Positions 32,764 through 42,171 are shown, numbered from the stretch's first letter. The stretch is DNA of 64,000 bases from Streptomyces massasporeus (GCF_014648995.1 NZ_BMSE01000014.1:124001-188000), one strand, 5' to 3'. Translations and numbers: made by a program. Notes: a model not told the origin generated them from the letters alone.

Positions 32764-33348
32764 GGTGTTTTCCTCACCCCTGAAGTACGGCCCGCCTGTT
32801 CCTGAAGCAGGCGGCCGTGGCGTGGTACTGCGTGAGAAGCGGTGTGGGGACGGCACCATCACCGCGTCACCGGACTGCCGGGCCCCCTTGCCCGACCGTG
32901 CGCAAAGCGCAACCGGTGATCTTCACAAACCCCCCTCATTTGTGGACCTTCATGGTTCAACAATAATTCGCTGAACGGAACCCTCTTTACTGATTCGAGA
33001 TGTGAAGTGCGAGGAGGGGGGCTGTGGTTGGATTTGCTGCCAGGGCAACTGCCAGCCAGGGGGCACCCTGAGGCGTTCAGGATCTTCACAGTCGGCGGCG
33101 AAAGTGGCGCCGTCGAGGGCGTCGGGTCAGTGCATTCGCGAATATCGTGCGCCCCCGTTTGCGCCCCCGGTACCACCGCTTCGCACTGTCACCGGTTACC
33201 CGTGGTCATCCCAGGTCGGGGCGATCATTGGAGGGTCGGAGGGGGATCTCGTCCATGGGTGGAAAGTTGCGCGACCGCGTCAACATCGTGCGATAGAAAG
33301 GGCGTTCGGCCGTGGGGTACGGCCTCGACGTATCTCTGTGGGGGGACC
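32764..33348. other. Divergent intergenic region
   Basis: 585 bases between the minus-strand glycan operon and the plus-strand secreted protein. AT-richer patch at 32930-33005 (including TTCAACAATAATTCGCTGAA with GTTCA/TGAAC ends), likely promoters in both directions. No gene or strong hairpin found in the rest. Confidence 0.45.
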
Positions 33349-34680
33349 TTGTTCAGAACTCGGGCGGCTTCGGCCGCCATCGGTGTCGTGGCGTTCCTGG
33401 TGACCGGCACCCCGGCGGCGAACGCCGCGGAGGCGCAGGCTCCGGATGTGCGGTACGCACACAGCGCCACGGGCGATCTCGGCACCCTGGAGGTCGGTAT
33501 CAGCTCCGACAGCGCCATCACGGGAATCAGGGCCCATCTCGTCTCCGCGGCCACGCAGCAGGAAGTCGCCGTCGTGGAGTACGACGCGTTCGACCTCGTC
33601 TCCGGCACCGCGGACAACGGCGTGTGGCGCACGAGGAAGCCCCTCGACCTTCCCGATCTGGGCAGCTACACCGTCCGCATCGAGGCGACGGACGCCGACG
33701 GCGACCGCGACATCGACAACTCCGCGGGCACGCTCGCCTACTACGTCGCCGCGGTGTTCGAGGACGTGCACCCCGACCGCACGGAGATCGACACCGACCA
33801 CCGTCAGGTGCGCATCGACGGCACCCTGAAGGGTCGCTGGCCGGCGACCCGGGAGCTGAAGCCCCTGGCCGACCACCAGGTCGACCTCGACGTGGACAAC
33901 TGGACGGAGAACACCGTCCGCACCGACGCGCAGGGCCACTTCTCCGGCACGGTCACCGTGAACGACGCGGTGCCGGTCCAGGCCGTCTTCCGGCACGACA
34001 ACGCCAACCCGTACGTCCTGTACGGCGAGTCCGAGTCGACCTCGATCACCATCCGTCAGGTGGCCACGCGCTGGACCTTCCAGGCCCCGTCCGAAGCCAG
34101 GACGATCGACTACGGGGACGAGGTCACCGTCACGGCGACGCTGGAGCGCGAGACCCCGCAGGGCTGGGTGCCCTTCGAGGGCCAGAGCGGCGGCGTCCTC
34201 TACGAGGCATCCTCCGGCACTCACTGGGCCAGCGTCGGCTACTTCACCACCGGCGCCGACGGCAAGGCCACGACCTTCACCCACATCCCGGGGGAGACCG
34301 GCACCTTCCGCGTGGCGTCCCACAGCGACGACCCGTTCATCGCCGAGGCCTCCGCGAACAGCGCCGAGATCACCGTCCTGCGCGCCTCCGTCTTCACCTC
34401 GTTCTCGGCCGCCCGCACCGAGGACGGTGGCGTGCACGTCGAGGGCGCCATGGACTTCCCCGACGGCTGGACGCCCGCGGACATCCCGGTGCACATCCAG
34501 TACTCGCGAGACGGCAAGCGCTGGACGGACCTGGCGACGGCGCAGGCCACCTGGTCCGGCGAGGGCCACGCCTTCTCGGCGGACCTCGCCGACGGGCGGC
34601 GGGGTCACTACCGTGCGCAGTTCGACAAGACGGAGTCGTTCCGCGGGGCGACGTCGGCGGTCGTGCGGGTGGCCCGCTGA
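33349..34680 (+). CDS. Secreted protein with Ig-like domains
   Basis: 443 residues from TTG at 33349, preceded by GGGGGGACC. Signal peptide about 1-25 (RTRAASAAIGVVAFLVTGTPAANA). All-beta mature part with about four Ig-like units; one shows EITVLRA at its end, and ATDADGDRDIDNSAGTL may bind calcium. No enzyme motif or wall anchor. The stop shares one base with the ATG of the following lipoprotein gene, so the two are co-translated and may work together at the envelope. Function unknown. Confidence 0.7.
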   Translation: MFRTRAASAAIGVVAFLVTGTPAANAAEAQAPDVRYAHSATGDLGTLEVGISSDSAITGIRAHLVSAATQQEVAVVEYDAFDLVSGTADNGVWRTRKPLDLPDLGSYTVRIEATDADGDRDIDNSAGTLAYYVAAVFEDVHPDRTEIDTDHRQVRIDGTLKGRWPATRELKPLADHQVDLDVDNWTENTVRTDAQGHFSGTVTVNDAVPVQAVFRHDNANPYVLYGESESTSITIRQVATRWTFQAPSEARTIDYGDEVTVTATLERETPQGWVPFEGQSGGVLYEASSGTHWASVGYFTTGADGKATTFTHIPGETGTFRVASHSDDPFIAEASANSAEITVLRASVFTSFSAARTEDGGVHVEGAMDFPDGWTPADIPVHIQYSRDGKRWTDLATAQATWSGEGHAFSADLADGRRGHYRAQFDKTESFRGATSAVVRVAR

Positions 34681-35603
34681 TGTCGGTGAGTCTGCGCAGA
34701 CTCACGAGCAGCGCGACGTGCGCCGCCGTGCTGCTCGCCGGGGGAGCAGTCGCCTGCGGAGAGGGCTCGGGGAGTGACTCCGCGCAGGAGGGCTCCGCCA
34801 AGGCGACGCCCAGGGCGGCCGTGGCGAGGGCCGCGGCGAACTCCGAGGACATCACCTCGCTCCACTATCGGATCACCGGGACCGTGCCGCAGACGGGCCG
34901 TCTGGAGGCCGAAGCCTCCATGCGTACGGAACCTTCGGCCATGAGCATGCGGATGACCACGGCCGACCACGGTGAAGACGGCCGGCTGGAGGTCCGGTTC
35001 GTCGACGAGGTGATGTACGCGGGCGGGAGCGCGGTCGACTCCGGCAAGCTGGACGGCAAGAGCTGGTTCAGCGCCCGTCCGGCCGTATGGGGCCGTGGCG
35101 CGGTGGACAACAACTCCTACCGCGTACTGCCGAGTCAGCTGGAAGGCAATCCGGCCGTGCAGTCCAGGATCCTGACCGCCTCCAAGGACGTGCGGAAGAT
35201 CGGGACGGAGACGATCGACGGCACCCGGACCACTCACTACAGGGGAACGGTCACGTGGAGAGGCATCAGCGCGGCCCGTGACGCCGCCTCGAACAAGGCG
35301 GCTCGGGAGCGCCACATCGAGAGCCTGGATCAGTTCGTGGCGCTGCGTATCGACGACACGCTCACCATGGACGTGTGGATCGACGAAGGCGACCGCACAC
35401 GACAGTTCCGTATGCGCGGCGACACTCGTGCCACACGGGGCGGCGCCGAGGGCAAGCCGCTCGAATTCATCGACGGCGACCCCCTCGACATGACCGTCAC
35501 CTTCCTCGAGGTCAACCAGCCGGTGACCGTCGATACGCCCCCGTCCGAAGACACCACCGACATCGCCGCGCCGGGGGACAAGGCGCAGTCGGCCGGGGAC
35601 TGA
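34680..35603 (+). CDS. Lipoprotein (LppX/LolA-like fold possible)
   Basis: 307 residues; ATG at 34680 overlaps the upstream stop (TGATG). Lipobox LLAGGAVAC with Cys about 26, so lipid-anchored outside the membrane. The mature part (about 50-275) repeats edge strands such as HYRITGTV, LEAEASMRT, LEVRFVDEVMYAGG and THYRGTVTW, a pattern seen in LprG/LppX-type lipoproteins. The C-terminus is Asp/Pro-rich. Paired with the Ig-like secreted protein. Specific ligand unknown. Confidence 0.75.
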   Translation: MSVSLRRLTSSATCAAVLLAGGAVACGEGSGSDSAQEGSAKATPRAAVARAAANSEDITSLHYRITGTVPQTGRLEAEASMRTEPSAMSMRMTTADHGEDGRLEVRFVDEVMYAGGSAVDSGKLDGKSWFSARPAVWGRGAVDNNSYRVLPSQLEGNPAVQSRILTASKDVRKIGTETIDGTRTTHYRGTVTWRGISAARDAASNKAARERHIESLDQFVALRIDDTLTMDVWIDEGDRTRQFRMRGDTRATRGGAEGKPLEFIDGDPLDMTVTFLEVNQPVTVDTPPSEDTTDIAAPGDKAQSAGD

Positions 35604-35689
35604 GCTGCACCGGGTCAGGACCATGTCGCCTGGCCCGGCGCATCCGTCTCGCACGGCGACCACTGGCGGGCCGACAACGCCGGCGATGC

Positions 35690-36124
35690 CTACGCGCACG
35701 GCGGGCAGTACGGAAAACGCTCGTAGTGCTTGTAGCCCAGCACCAGGGCAGCGACGGCCCAGACGATCACGACATAGAGATCGGCCTCGTCGCCGAGGCA
35801 CTGGCTCTTGTCGCGGCACTCCTCGCTCAGCTCCAGGGCCCCCTTGCCGACCGCCCCGTTGACGGCGAGCTGGACCAGCCACGAGACACCGCTGGCCACG
35901 TGCAGCCCGGCGACCGCGCCGAACGCCCAGGCGCCGGTCCGGGCGTCGAACGGCGTCTGCGCGGGCAGCGGCCGGTAGTAGGCCAGCAGGATGAGCGCGC
36001 AGACGAACCCCACGACCCCGTTCAGCAGGTCGTACTCACCGTCGTCCATGACCAGGACGAAGACGGTGGTGAAGGTGGTGGCGGTGAGAGCCCCCTGGTC
36101 GACGCCCCGCATGGTCGCTGTCAC
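35690..36124 (-). CDS. Four-helix membrane protein, unknown
   Basis: 144 residues; GTG at 36124 or ATG at 36112. Four hydrophobic helices at about 15-27, 34-50, 66-88 and 115-132. The loop after helix 3 has Cys residues (ECRDKSQCLG), and the C-terminus YCPPCA carries a CxxC-like pair, suggesting a redox or metal site. Not recognised. Convergent with the lipoprotein gene. Confidence 0.6.
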   Translation of the reverse strand: MTATMRGVDQGALTATTFTTVFVLVMDDGEYDLLNGVVGFVCALILLAYYRPLPAQTPFDARTGAWAFGAVAGLHVASGVSWLVQLAVNGAVGKGALELSEECRDKSQCLGDEADLYVVIVWAVAALVLGYKHYERFPYCPPCA

Positions 36125-36216
36125 GGAGCAAGACGGTAGGGGGTCGAGGGGGAACTCGTCCCGACAACACCGTGATTACCCCCGGATCAGGCCGGGCGCG
36201 GTGGGGCAGTGGGTTC

Positions 36217-36999
36217 CTACTCCGGTCCGAACTCGTACAGCACCTCGTAGAGATGTCCCGCCTTGACCATCGAGGTCGCTTCGATCGGACGTCCGTCGGC
36301 AGCGAGGACAACCCGAAGCGTGCACAGCACGGGCAGGCTGCCGGGCAGGCGTAGAGCCTCGAACTGTTCCTGTGTGGGGACTCGGGCGGATACCTGGTCC
36401 ACGCAGTGGTGGGGTGTGTGGCCCAGTTGCCTGAGCAGGGTGGCTGTCCCGCCTTTGATGCGGCGGTGGTCCCTCAGCGGTGTGCCGTCGGCGATGGCCG
36501 GCGGGTAGTACGACCGCACGAGTTCAGCCGGTTCGTCGTCGATGAGTACGAGCTGGCTGCGGAGTACCGCCACGCCGCCGGCCGGGAGAGCGAGGGCGTT
36601 GCGAATATCAGCGGGTGGGACCGTCTCCCTCACATCGAGGAGCATGATGTGGGCGTCCGTGCCGTGTTTGGCCGCCTCGGTGAGCCAGGGGTAAGACCGG
36701 TCGGCGGCGGCCGGGGCGAGGGAATCCGCAGGGCGTATCGTGCGCTGGTGGTGTTCGCGGACCGTCACCGCCGCCCCTGCTCGTCCGACCACCAGGCGCT
36801 CGTCCTTGAGGAGTTGGAGCGCCTTCTGGATCGTGGCGTTCGAGGCGTCGAAGCGGGTGCGGAGTTGAGCGGTGGAGGGCAGGTTCGCGCCCGGCGACAA
36901 CTCGCCGCTCATGATGTCGTGGCGCAGGTCCGCCGCGATCCGTTCGTGCAGCGAGCGGCGATCGTGGGCTTCTGGTTCGGCCTTGGGCACTGCGGTCAT
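36217..36999 (-). CDS. GntR-family regulator with UTRA domain
   Basis: 260 residues; ATG at 36999, overlapping the stop of the upstream UTRA gene (ATGA). Residues 15-80 are the winged helix (LHERIAADLRHDIMSGELSPGANLPS, read in parts; TQLRTRFDASNATIQKALQLL). Residues 95-255 are the UTRA effector domain (VLRSQLVLIDDEPAELVRSYYP). Typical HutC/FarR-type repressor. Translationally coupled to a UTRA-only protein, which may form mixed dimers. Target unknown. Confidence 0.85.
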   Translation of the reverse strand: MTAVPKAEPEAHDRRSLHERIAADLRHDIMSGELSPGANLPSTAQLRTRFDASNATIQKALQLLKDERLVVGRAGAAVTVREHHQRTIRPADSLAPAAADRSYPWLTEAAKHGTDAHIMLLDVRETVPPADIRNALALPAGGVAVLRSQLVLIDDEPAELVRSYYPPAIADGTPLRDHRRIKGGTATLLRQLGHTPHHCVDQVSARVPTQEQFEALRLPGSLPVLCTLRVVLAADGRPIEATSMVKAGHLYEVLYEFGPE

Positions 37000-37538
37000 C
37001 CGATTCTGATCTCGTAACGCAACTGCTGGCGTTGGGCGGGCATGACCATACGGTCGACCTGAATCGGCCGTTCGTCGCAGTCCAGGGTGAGTCTGGTGAG
37101 GCGCAGGACCGGTTCCGTCGGCCCGAGTCGCAAGGCCTGTTGCTCTGCTTCCTCGGGCAGGGCGGCTGTTACGTCCTCCCTGACCAGCGCACCGACATGA
37201 CCCAGTTCGGCGAGGAGGGTGACGGCTCCACCACGGATCTTCGCCGTTCCGGCGAGCGGGGTGCCCCGGGCGATGGCGACGGGGTAGTAGGTGTCGGTCA
37301 GCTCGTTCGGCTCGTCGTCCAGGAGGATCAGGCGACGTCGTACGACGACCGGTTCCCCGTCGGCAACCCCGAACAGCCGTGCAACCTCAGCCGGCGCATG
37401 GACCTCCCCCGCATGGACGATGCGTTGAGACCCACTTCGCCCTTGGGCGGCCACATCCGCACTCCAGGCATCACCCTGTCCCTGCGCGCGCGGCGTCAGG
37501 TACGGCATCGACGTGCTGGTCCACCTGCTCCTGCTCAC
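36996..37538 (-). CDS. UTRA-domain protein lacking a DNA-binding domain
   Basis: 180 residues from GTG at 37538, with a clear GGGAGG site six bases before it. Starts SRSRWTSTSMPYLTPRAQGQ, then goes straight into a UTRA domain (VVRRRLILLDDEPNELTDTYYPVAIARG, read in parts; PVLRLTRLTLDCDERPIQ). No winged helix is encoded upstream in any frame. It overlaps the start of the full GntR/UTRA gene and aligns with that protein's effector half. Likely a ligand-binding or dimer partner that tunes the regulator. Confidence 0.75.
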   Translation of the reverse strand: MSRSRWTSTSMPYLTPRAQGQGDAWSADVAAQGRSGSQRIVHAGEVHAPAEVARLFGVADGEPVVVRRRLILLDDEPNELTDTYYPVAIARGTPLAGTAKIRGGAVTLLAELGHVGALVREDVTAALPEEAEQQALRLGPTEPVLRLTRLTLDCDERPIQVDRMVMPAQRQQLRYEIRIG

Positions 37539-37715
37539 GACGTCCTCCCGTGACTGGCATGCCACCGACCTTGCCGCTTTACACGGTAAGCGACTCGGTG
37601 GCCAGGGGTTCGGGGTGGGCGACTCGCCTGCCAACCTCGCTGCATTTCGAGAAAAGCAATAAGGTTACGGATGTTGTAACTCCGGCCATCCGTCGAATGA
37701 TTCGGAACCGATGAC

Positions 37716-38029
37716 ATGACCGACCTGCTTCGTCGTCTCGTCGCCTGGGCGGGCCTCACGCCCAAGCCCCGCCGGGCATGCCGACGCGCGTTACGCGAGA
37801 CGCACCTCCTGACCGGCGTTCCGTCGCAACAGCCCCTCCCTCTGCCCATCCACCGCAGCCCTACCGCGCCGACACCCTCATCGATGGAACCTCCACCCGG
37901 GCCGTACGCCCGTACCTCGTCGTTCACGAGCAGCGGCAAGCGCGACAGCAGAACCACGAACTGGGTTCGGCCACGATGGAGTTGCCTGTAGCCGGGCCGT
38001 ACTGGCCCCATGGCGTGGAGGCAGCCTGA
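37716..38029 (+). pseudogene. Small Streptomyces protein gene with an apparent frameshift
   Basis: ATG at 37716 opens MTDLLRRLVAWAGLTPKPRR, a normal-looking N-terminus. The convincing C-terminal half (DTLIDGTSTRAVRPYLVVHE, RQQNHELGSATM, GPYWPHGVEAA) lies in a different frame, with no ATG/GTG of its own upstream and a stop that overlaps the next gene's ATG (TGATG). So one coding sequence seems split by a one-base shift between about 37770 and 37870. Could be a recent mutation or an assembly error. Function unknown; first of three overlapping small genes. Confidence 0.5.
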
Positions 38030-38346
38030 TGAGGTCATACCCCCGCCGCACCCTCCGCCTGCTGCCCTGGACCAGCCCCGAAGCCAAGCCGTGTTTTGTG
38101 ATCACGGATGACGACGGGGGGCCCGTGTCCCGCAGAGCCGACATCGAGGAGGAGATCCAGCTCGACATGGGCAGTCAACTGTTCGCGCATGCGGACGACA
38201 TGCTCCCGACCGCCACCGAGACACAGGTCCGATTCCTCGCAGAGCGTCTGACCGAGGCGCTGCGCGACATTCTCCGTGTTGCCGAGAGCCGGGGGCGGAG
38301 GGGGCGGATGTCCGGTGACGGGCTTTCGGAGCGGTCCTCCTCATGA
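38029..38346 (+). CDS. Small hypothetical protein, second gene of the set
   Basis: 105 residues; ATG at 38029 overlaps the previous stop. Residues 10-50: LRLLPWTSPEAKPCFVITDD, GGPVSRRADIEEEIQLDMG; then helices to about 90 (FLAERLTEALRDILRVAES). Probably cytosolic, alpha/beta. Overlaps the third gene by four bases. Tightly overlapped small genes divergent from UTRA regulators are common in Streptomyces, but I cannot assign a function. Confidence 0.6.
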   Translation: MRSYPRRTLRLLPWTSPEAKPCFVITDDDGGPVSRRADIEEEIQLDMGSQLFAHADDMLPTATETQVRFLAERLTEALRDILRVAESRGRRGRMSGDGLSERSSS

Positions 38347-38519
38347 CCGCCGCGGCAGACCAGCCGTCCGCGTCCCCCGAGTGCACCCTCGCCGTCCGCC
38401 CCGGCTATCAGGACCTGCACGCCCGTTGCCTCCAGACCCGCGACCTGCCATTGCCCTTTGCCTTCGGCATCCCGCTTCAGCGCCGCTGCGGATGCCCGTG
38501 TCACGTGGCTCGGCCGTAG
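38343..38519 (+). CDS. 58-residue Cys-rich protein, third gene of the set
   Basis: ATG at 38343 overlapping the upstream stop (ATGA), stop TAG at 38517. Contains Cys14, Cys29 and a C-terminal RRCGCPCHVARP cluster (CxCxCH), suggesting metal binding. Too short for routine gene calling, but the overlap and a terminator right after it support it. Confidence 0.55.
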   Translation: MTAAADQPSASPECTLAVRPGYQDLHARCLQTRDLPLPFAFGIPLQRRCGCPCHVARP

Positions 38520-38525
38520 AAACAC

Positions 38526-38563
38526 CGACGCCCCCCGCCCGATGACTCGGACAGGGGGCGTCG
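38526..38563 (+). terminator. Terminator after the small-gene set
   Basis: CGACGCCCCC and GGGGGCGTCG form a 10-bp perfect stem around an 18-base loop, 6 bases after the third gene's stop and just before the convergent Fe-S gene end. Confidence 0.65.
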
Positions 38564-38584
38564 AGAACAACCCGTGGGTACCGG

Positions 38585-40909
38585 CTACTTCACCGGCTCC
38601 GGCTCCGGCGCGCTCGGAGAGTCCGCCGTACCGGCCGGAGGCTCGCCGTCGTCGTCGCCGTCGTCGTCGGTGTCCTCCGCCTGGACCGGCGTCTTCACCG
38701 AGTCCAGCAGCAGCTGGGCGACGTCCACGACCTGGATGGACTCCTTCGCCTTGCCGTCGTTCTTCTTGCCGTTGACGGAGTCGGTGAGCATGACCAGGCA
38801 GAACGGGCAGGCCGTCGAGACGATGTCGGGGTTGACCGACAGGGCCTCGTCGACGCGCTCGTTGTTGATGCGCTTGCCGATCCGCTCCTCCATCCACATC
38901 CGCGCACCACCGGCGCCGCAGCAGAAGCCGCGCTCCTTGTGGCGGTGCATCTCCTCGTTGCGGACACCGGGGACGGCGGCGATGATCTCGCGCGGCGGCG
39001 TGTAGATCTTGTTGTGGCGGCCCAGGTAGCACGGGTCGTGGTACGTGATGATGCCCTCGACCGGCGTGACCGGGATCAGCTTGCCCTCGTCGACGAGGTG
39101 CTGGAGCAGCTGCGTGTGGTGGATGACCTCGTAGTCGCCGCCGAGCTGCGGGTACTCGTTGCCGAGCGTGTTGAGGCAGTGCGGGCAGGTGGCGACGATC
39201 TTCTTGGCCGACTTGGGCTTCGCCGACTCGGCGACGACCTTGCCCTCGTCGTCCATCTCCTCGCCGAACGCCATGTTCAGCGCCATGACGTTCTCCATGC
39301 CGAGCTCCTGGAACAGGGGCTCGTTGCCGAGACGCCGGGCGGAGTCACCGGTGCACTTCTCGTCGCCGCCCATGATCGCGAACTTGACGCCCGCGATGTG
39401 CAGCAGCTCGGCGAAGGCCTTCGTGGTCTTCTTGGCGCGGTCCTCCAGGGCGCCGGCGCAGCCGACCCAGTAGAGGTACTCGACCTCGGACAGGTCCTCG
39501 ATGTCCTTGCCGACGACCGGGACCTCGAAGTCGACCTCCTTGAGCCACTCCAGGCGCTGCTTCTTCGCCAGGCCCCAGGGGTTGCCCTTCTTCTCCAGGT
39601 TCTTGAGCATCGTGCCCGCCTCGGACGGGAACGCGGACTCGATCATCACCTGGTAGCGGCGCATGTCGACGATGTGGTCGACGTGCTCGATGTCGACCGG
39701 GCACTGCTCGACACAGGCGCCGCAGGTGGTGCAGGACCACAGGACGTCCGGGTCGATGACGCCGTTCTCCTCGGCGGTGCCGACCAGCGGGCGCTCGGCC
39801 TCCGCGAGGGCTGCGGCGGGCACGTCCTTCAGCTGCTCCTTGGACGCCTTCTCCTCGCCCTCCATCGTCTTGCCGCCGCCGGCCAGCAGGTACGGCGCCT
39901 TGGCGTGCGCGTGGTCCCGCAGGGACATGATCAACAGCTTGGGGGAGAGGGGCTTGCCCGTGTTCCAGGCGGGGCACTGCGACTGGCAGCGGCCGCACTC
40001 GGTGCAGGTGGAGAAGTCCAGCAGGCCCTTCCAGGAGTACTGCTCGACCTGGGAGACGCCGAAGACGTCGTCGTCACCGGGGTCGGTGAAGTCGATCGGC
40101 TTGCCGCCCGAGGTCATCGGCTGGAGCGCGCCGAGGGCCGTGCCGCCGCTCGCCTCGCGCTTGAACCAGATGTTCGGGAAGGCGAGGAAGCGGTGCCAGG
40201 CGACACCCATGTTGGTGTTGAGCGACACCACGATCATCCAGATGAACGAGGTGCCGATCTTGATCATCGCGACGAAGTAGACGAGGTTCTGCAGCGCCGT
40301 GACGCTCAGCCCCTTGAACGCGAGCACCAGCGGGTACGACGCGAAGTACGACGCCTCGTAGTGGTCGACGTGGTGGAGCGCGCCCTCCAGACCCCGCAGG
40401 ACGTAGATCGCGAGGCCGATGGTGAGGATGACGTACTCGACGAAGTACGCCTGGCCGGCCTTGGAGCCGGCGAAGCGGGACTTGCGGCCCGGGCGGCTCG
40501 GCAGGTTCAGCAGGCGGATCGCGATGAGCACCGCGATGCCCAGGATCGTCATCACGCCGATGAACTCGATGTACAGCTCGAACGGCAGGAACTCACCGAC
40601 GACCGGCAGCACCCAGTCGGCCTTGAACAGCTGGCCGAAGGCCTGGGCGAGGGTCGGCGGGAGCGTCAGGAAGCCGACGGCGACGAACCAGTGGGCGACA
40701 CCGACGATGCCCCACCGGTTCATGCGCGTGTGGCCGAGGAACTCCTTCACCAGGGTCACGCTGCGCTGGTAGGGGTTGTCGGTCCGGGTGCCGGCCGGGA
40801 CCGGCTGGCCCAGCTTGAAGTACCGGACGAACTGGCCGATCGCGCGTGCGAGCAGCGCGACGCCGACCACGGTCAGAACCAGCGACACGATGATCGCGGC
40901 GAGTTGCAT
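38585..40909 (-). CDS. Membrane Fe-S oxidoreductase (HdrDE/Rv0338c-like)
   Basis: 774 residues; ATG at 40909 after CGAGGAG. About five or six membrane helices in residues 1-270 (nitrate-reductase-gamma/HdrE-like, with His residues that could bind haem), then two 4Fe-4S motifs (CTECGRCQSQCP about 300; CTTCGACVEQCP about 395) and two CCG-type cysteine domains (CPHCLN region; GFCCGAGGARMW about 680). The acidic tail is Asp-rich. Resembles actinobacterial fused HdrD/HdrE proteins; likely moves electrons between the quinone pool and an unknown cytosolic donor. Monocistronic. Confidence 0.88.
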   Translation of the reverse strand: MQLAAIIVSLVLTVVGVALLARAIGQFVRYFKLGQPVPAGTRTDNPYQRSVTLVKEFLGHTRMNRWGIVGVAHWFVAVGFLTLPPTLAQAFGQLFKADWVLPVVGEFLPFELYIEFIGVMTILGIAVLIAIRLLNLPSRPGRKSRFAGSKAGQAYFVEYVILTIGLAIYVLRGLEGALHHVDHYEASYFASYPLVLAFKGLSVTALQNLVYFVAMIKIGTSFIWMIVVSLNTNMGVAWHRFLAFPNIWFKREASGGTALGALQPMTSGGKPIDFTDPGDDDVFGVSQVEQYSWKGLLDFSTCTECGRCQSQCPAWNTGKPLSPKLLIMSLRDHAHAKAPYLLAGGGKTMEGEEKASKEQLKDVPAAALAEAERPLVGTAEENGVIDPDVLWSCTTCGACVEQCPVDIEHVDHIVDMRRYQVMIESAFPSEAGTMLKNLEKKGNPWGLAKKQRLEWLKEVDFEVPVVGKDIEDLSEVEYLYWVGCAGALEDRAKKTTKAFAELLHIAGVKFAIMGGDEKCTGDSARRLGNEPLFQELGMENVMALNMAFGEEMDDEGKVVAESAKPKSAKKIVATCPHCLNTLGNEYPQLGGDYEVIHHTQLLQHLVDEGKLIPVTPVEGIITYHDPCYLGRHNKIYTPPREIIAAVPGVRNEEMHRHKERGFCCGAGGARMWMEERIGKRINNERVDEALSVNPDIVSTACPFCLVMLTDSVNGKKNDGKAKESIQVVDVAQLLLDSVKTPVQAEDTDDDGDDDGEPPAGTADSPSAPEPEPVK

Positions 40910-41139
40910 GGGGGCTCCTCGGGCCTGCGAGGGGTTTTGTCAGGGGGACCTGTCGTTCTTCAGGCTTCCCCGAGATTACTAAGCGGTAACTTATGCAGTC
41001 CGTCTGAGACTACCCTCATCCTCCGCCGCACTGTAGCCGGGTGGGCAGTGATCTGAATCGCTGAGGGTTGCCTCAGAAACGGACCGGATCCGGTCGCGAT
41101 CCAGTCGTGTTATTCATACCGAAATGTCATAATCCCGCC

Positions 41140-41152
41140 TACCTTATATCCG
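41140..41152 (+). promoter_or_regulatory. Possible leaderless promoter of the MraY/WecA-like gene
   Basis: TACCTT (41140-41145) ends six bases before the GTG at 41152, and no ribosome-binding sequence precedes that GTG. This matches the leaderless arrangement seen for dcd in the same window. Confidence 0.35.
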
Positions 41153-42171
41153 TGCTCTACGGGATCACCGCCGCCGCCACCGCCCTACTTCTCACCGCCC
41201 TGCTCGCCGCCGCCCTGCGAACCCCCGCGCTACGGCTGCGACTGGTCGAGCGGCGGCGGCAGCGGGACGTACCGCTGTCCGGGGGTGTGGCCGTCGTGCT
41301 CGTCACGGGCCTGGTCGTCGGGGCCGGGGAATGGCTGGGGGTCACGCCGCCCGCCGACGGGGCGCGCGGGGTGCTCGTCGCCGCGGGCGCCGTCGCCCTG
41401 CTCGGGCTCGCCGGTGACGTGTTGCGGCTGCGGCGGCGGGTGCTCGCCGCCGGTACGGCCGTGGCGGCCGCGTGTGTCGTGCCGTACGGGGAGACGGGGG
41501 TGGGGACCGGGCTGCTGGCGGTCGTGTGGATCGTGGCGGTGGTGTCCGGGTTCCGGGGGCTCGACCACGCCGACGGGCTGGCGGGCACGATCGGGGTCGT
41601 CGCGGCCTTCGGGGTGGCGGCCTGTGCGGCCGTCGAGGTGATGGACGGGATCGCGGGGCTGATGAGCGTGCTGGCCGCCGCGCTGACCGGGTTCCTGCTG
41701 CACAACTGGCACCCCGCGCGCGTGGCGCTGGGCGGCTGCGGGTCCATGTCCGCGGGGTTCGTGATCGCCGTGGGGGCCGTGTACGCGCGGGCCGGGTCCG
41801 GCGTCGTGGAGAGCGCGGGGGTCCTGTTCGCGCTGACCGCGGTGGTGGCCGCCGATGCCGTACTCGTGCTGGGGGTGCGGCGGTTGGCCGGGCGGGTCGT
41901 GGGGCGCGGCGGGCCCGACCATCTGGCGCACCGGCTGCGGCGGCTCGGGCTGACCGCGCCGGGTGCGAGTCTGCTGCTGGGAATGGGGGCGTTGTCCGGG
42001 ATGCTCGTCGGGGTACTCGCGCACGTGGGCCACATCGGGGCCGGCGCCCTGTGGTGGGTGGTGGGAGGGGTCCTCGTCGTGGTGTTCACCCTCTCGCGTG
42101 TCCCTGTACACGTCCCCCGACGCAGCGTATCTCCGCAGGTCGGAGCCCCATTGCGTGTAAGGAACGGATAA
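41152..42171 (+). CDS. Divergent MraY/WecA-family (GT4) membrane protein
   Basis: 339 residues with about ten hydrophobic helices. Family landmarks: RDVPLSGGVAVVL near residue 40, GFRGLDHADGLAGTIG (the D-D loop, about 130), LLHNWHPARVALGGCGSMSAGF (normally GDxGSxxxGF, about 190-210) and GPDHLAHRLRRLG (HHxxxxxG-like, about 255). The Asp of GDxGS is replaced by Gly, so sugar-phosphate transfer to a lipid may be impaired. Located directly upstream of dnaK, same strand; role uncertain. Confidence 0.7.
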   Translation: MLYGITAAATALLLTALLAAALRTPALRLRLVERRRQRDVPLSGGVAVVLVTGLVVGAGEWLGVTPPADGARGVLVAAGAVALLGLAGDVLRLRRRVLAAGTAVAAACVVPYGETGVGTGLLAVVWIVAVVSGFRGLDHADGLAGTIGVVAAFGVAACAAVEVMDGIAGLMSVLAAALTGFLLHNWHPARVALGGCGSMSAGFVIAVGAVYARAGSGVVESAGVLFALTAVVAADAVLVLGVRRLAGRVVGRGGPDHLAHRLRRLGLTAPGASLLLGMGALSGMLVGVLAHVGHIGAGALWWVVGGVLVVVFTLSRVPVHVPRRSVSPQVGAPLRVRNG

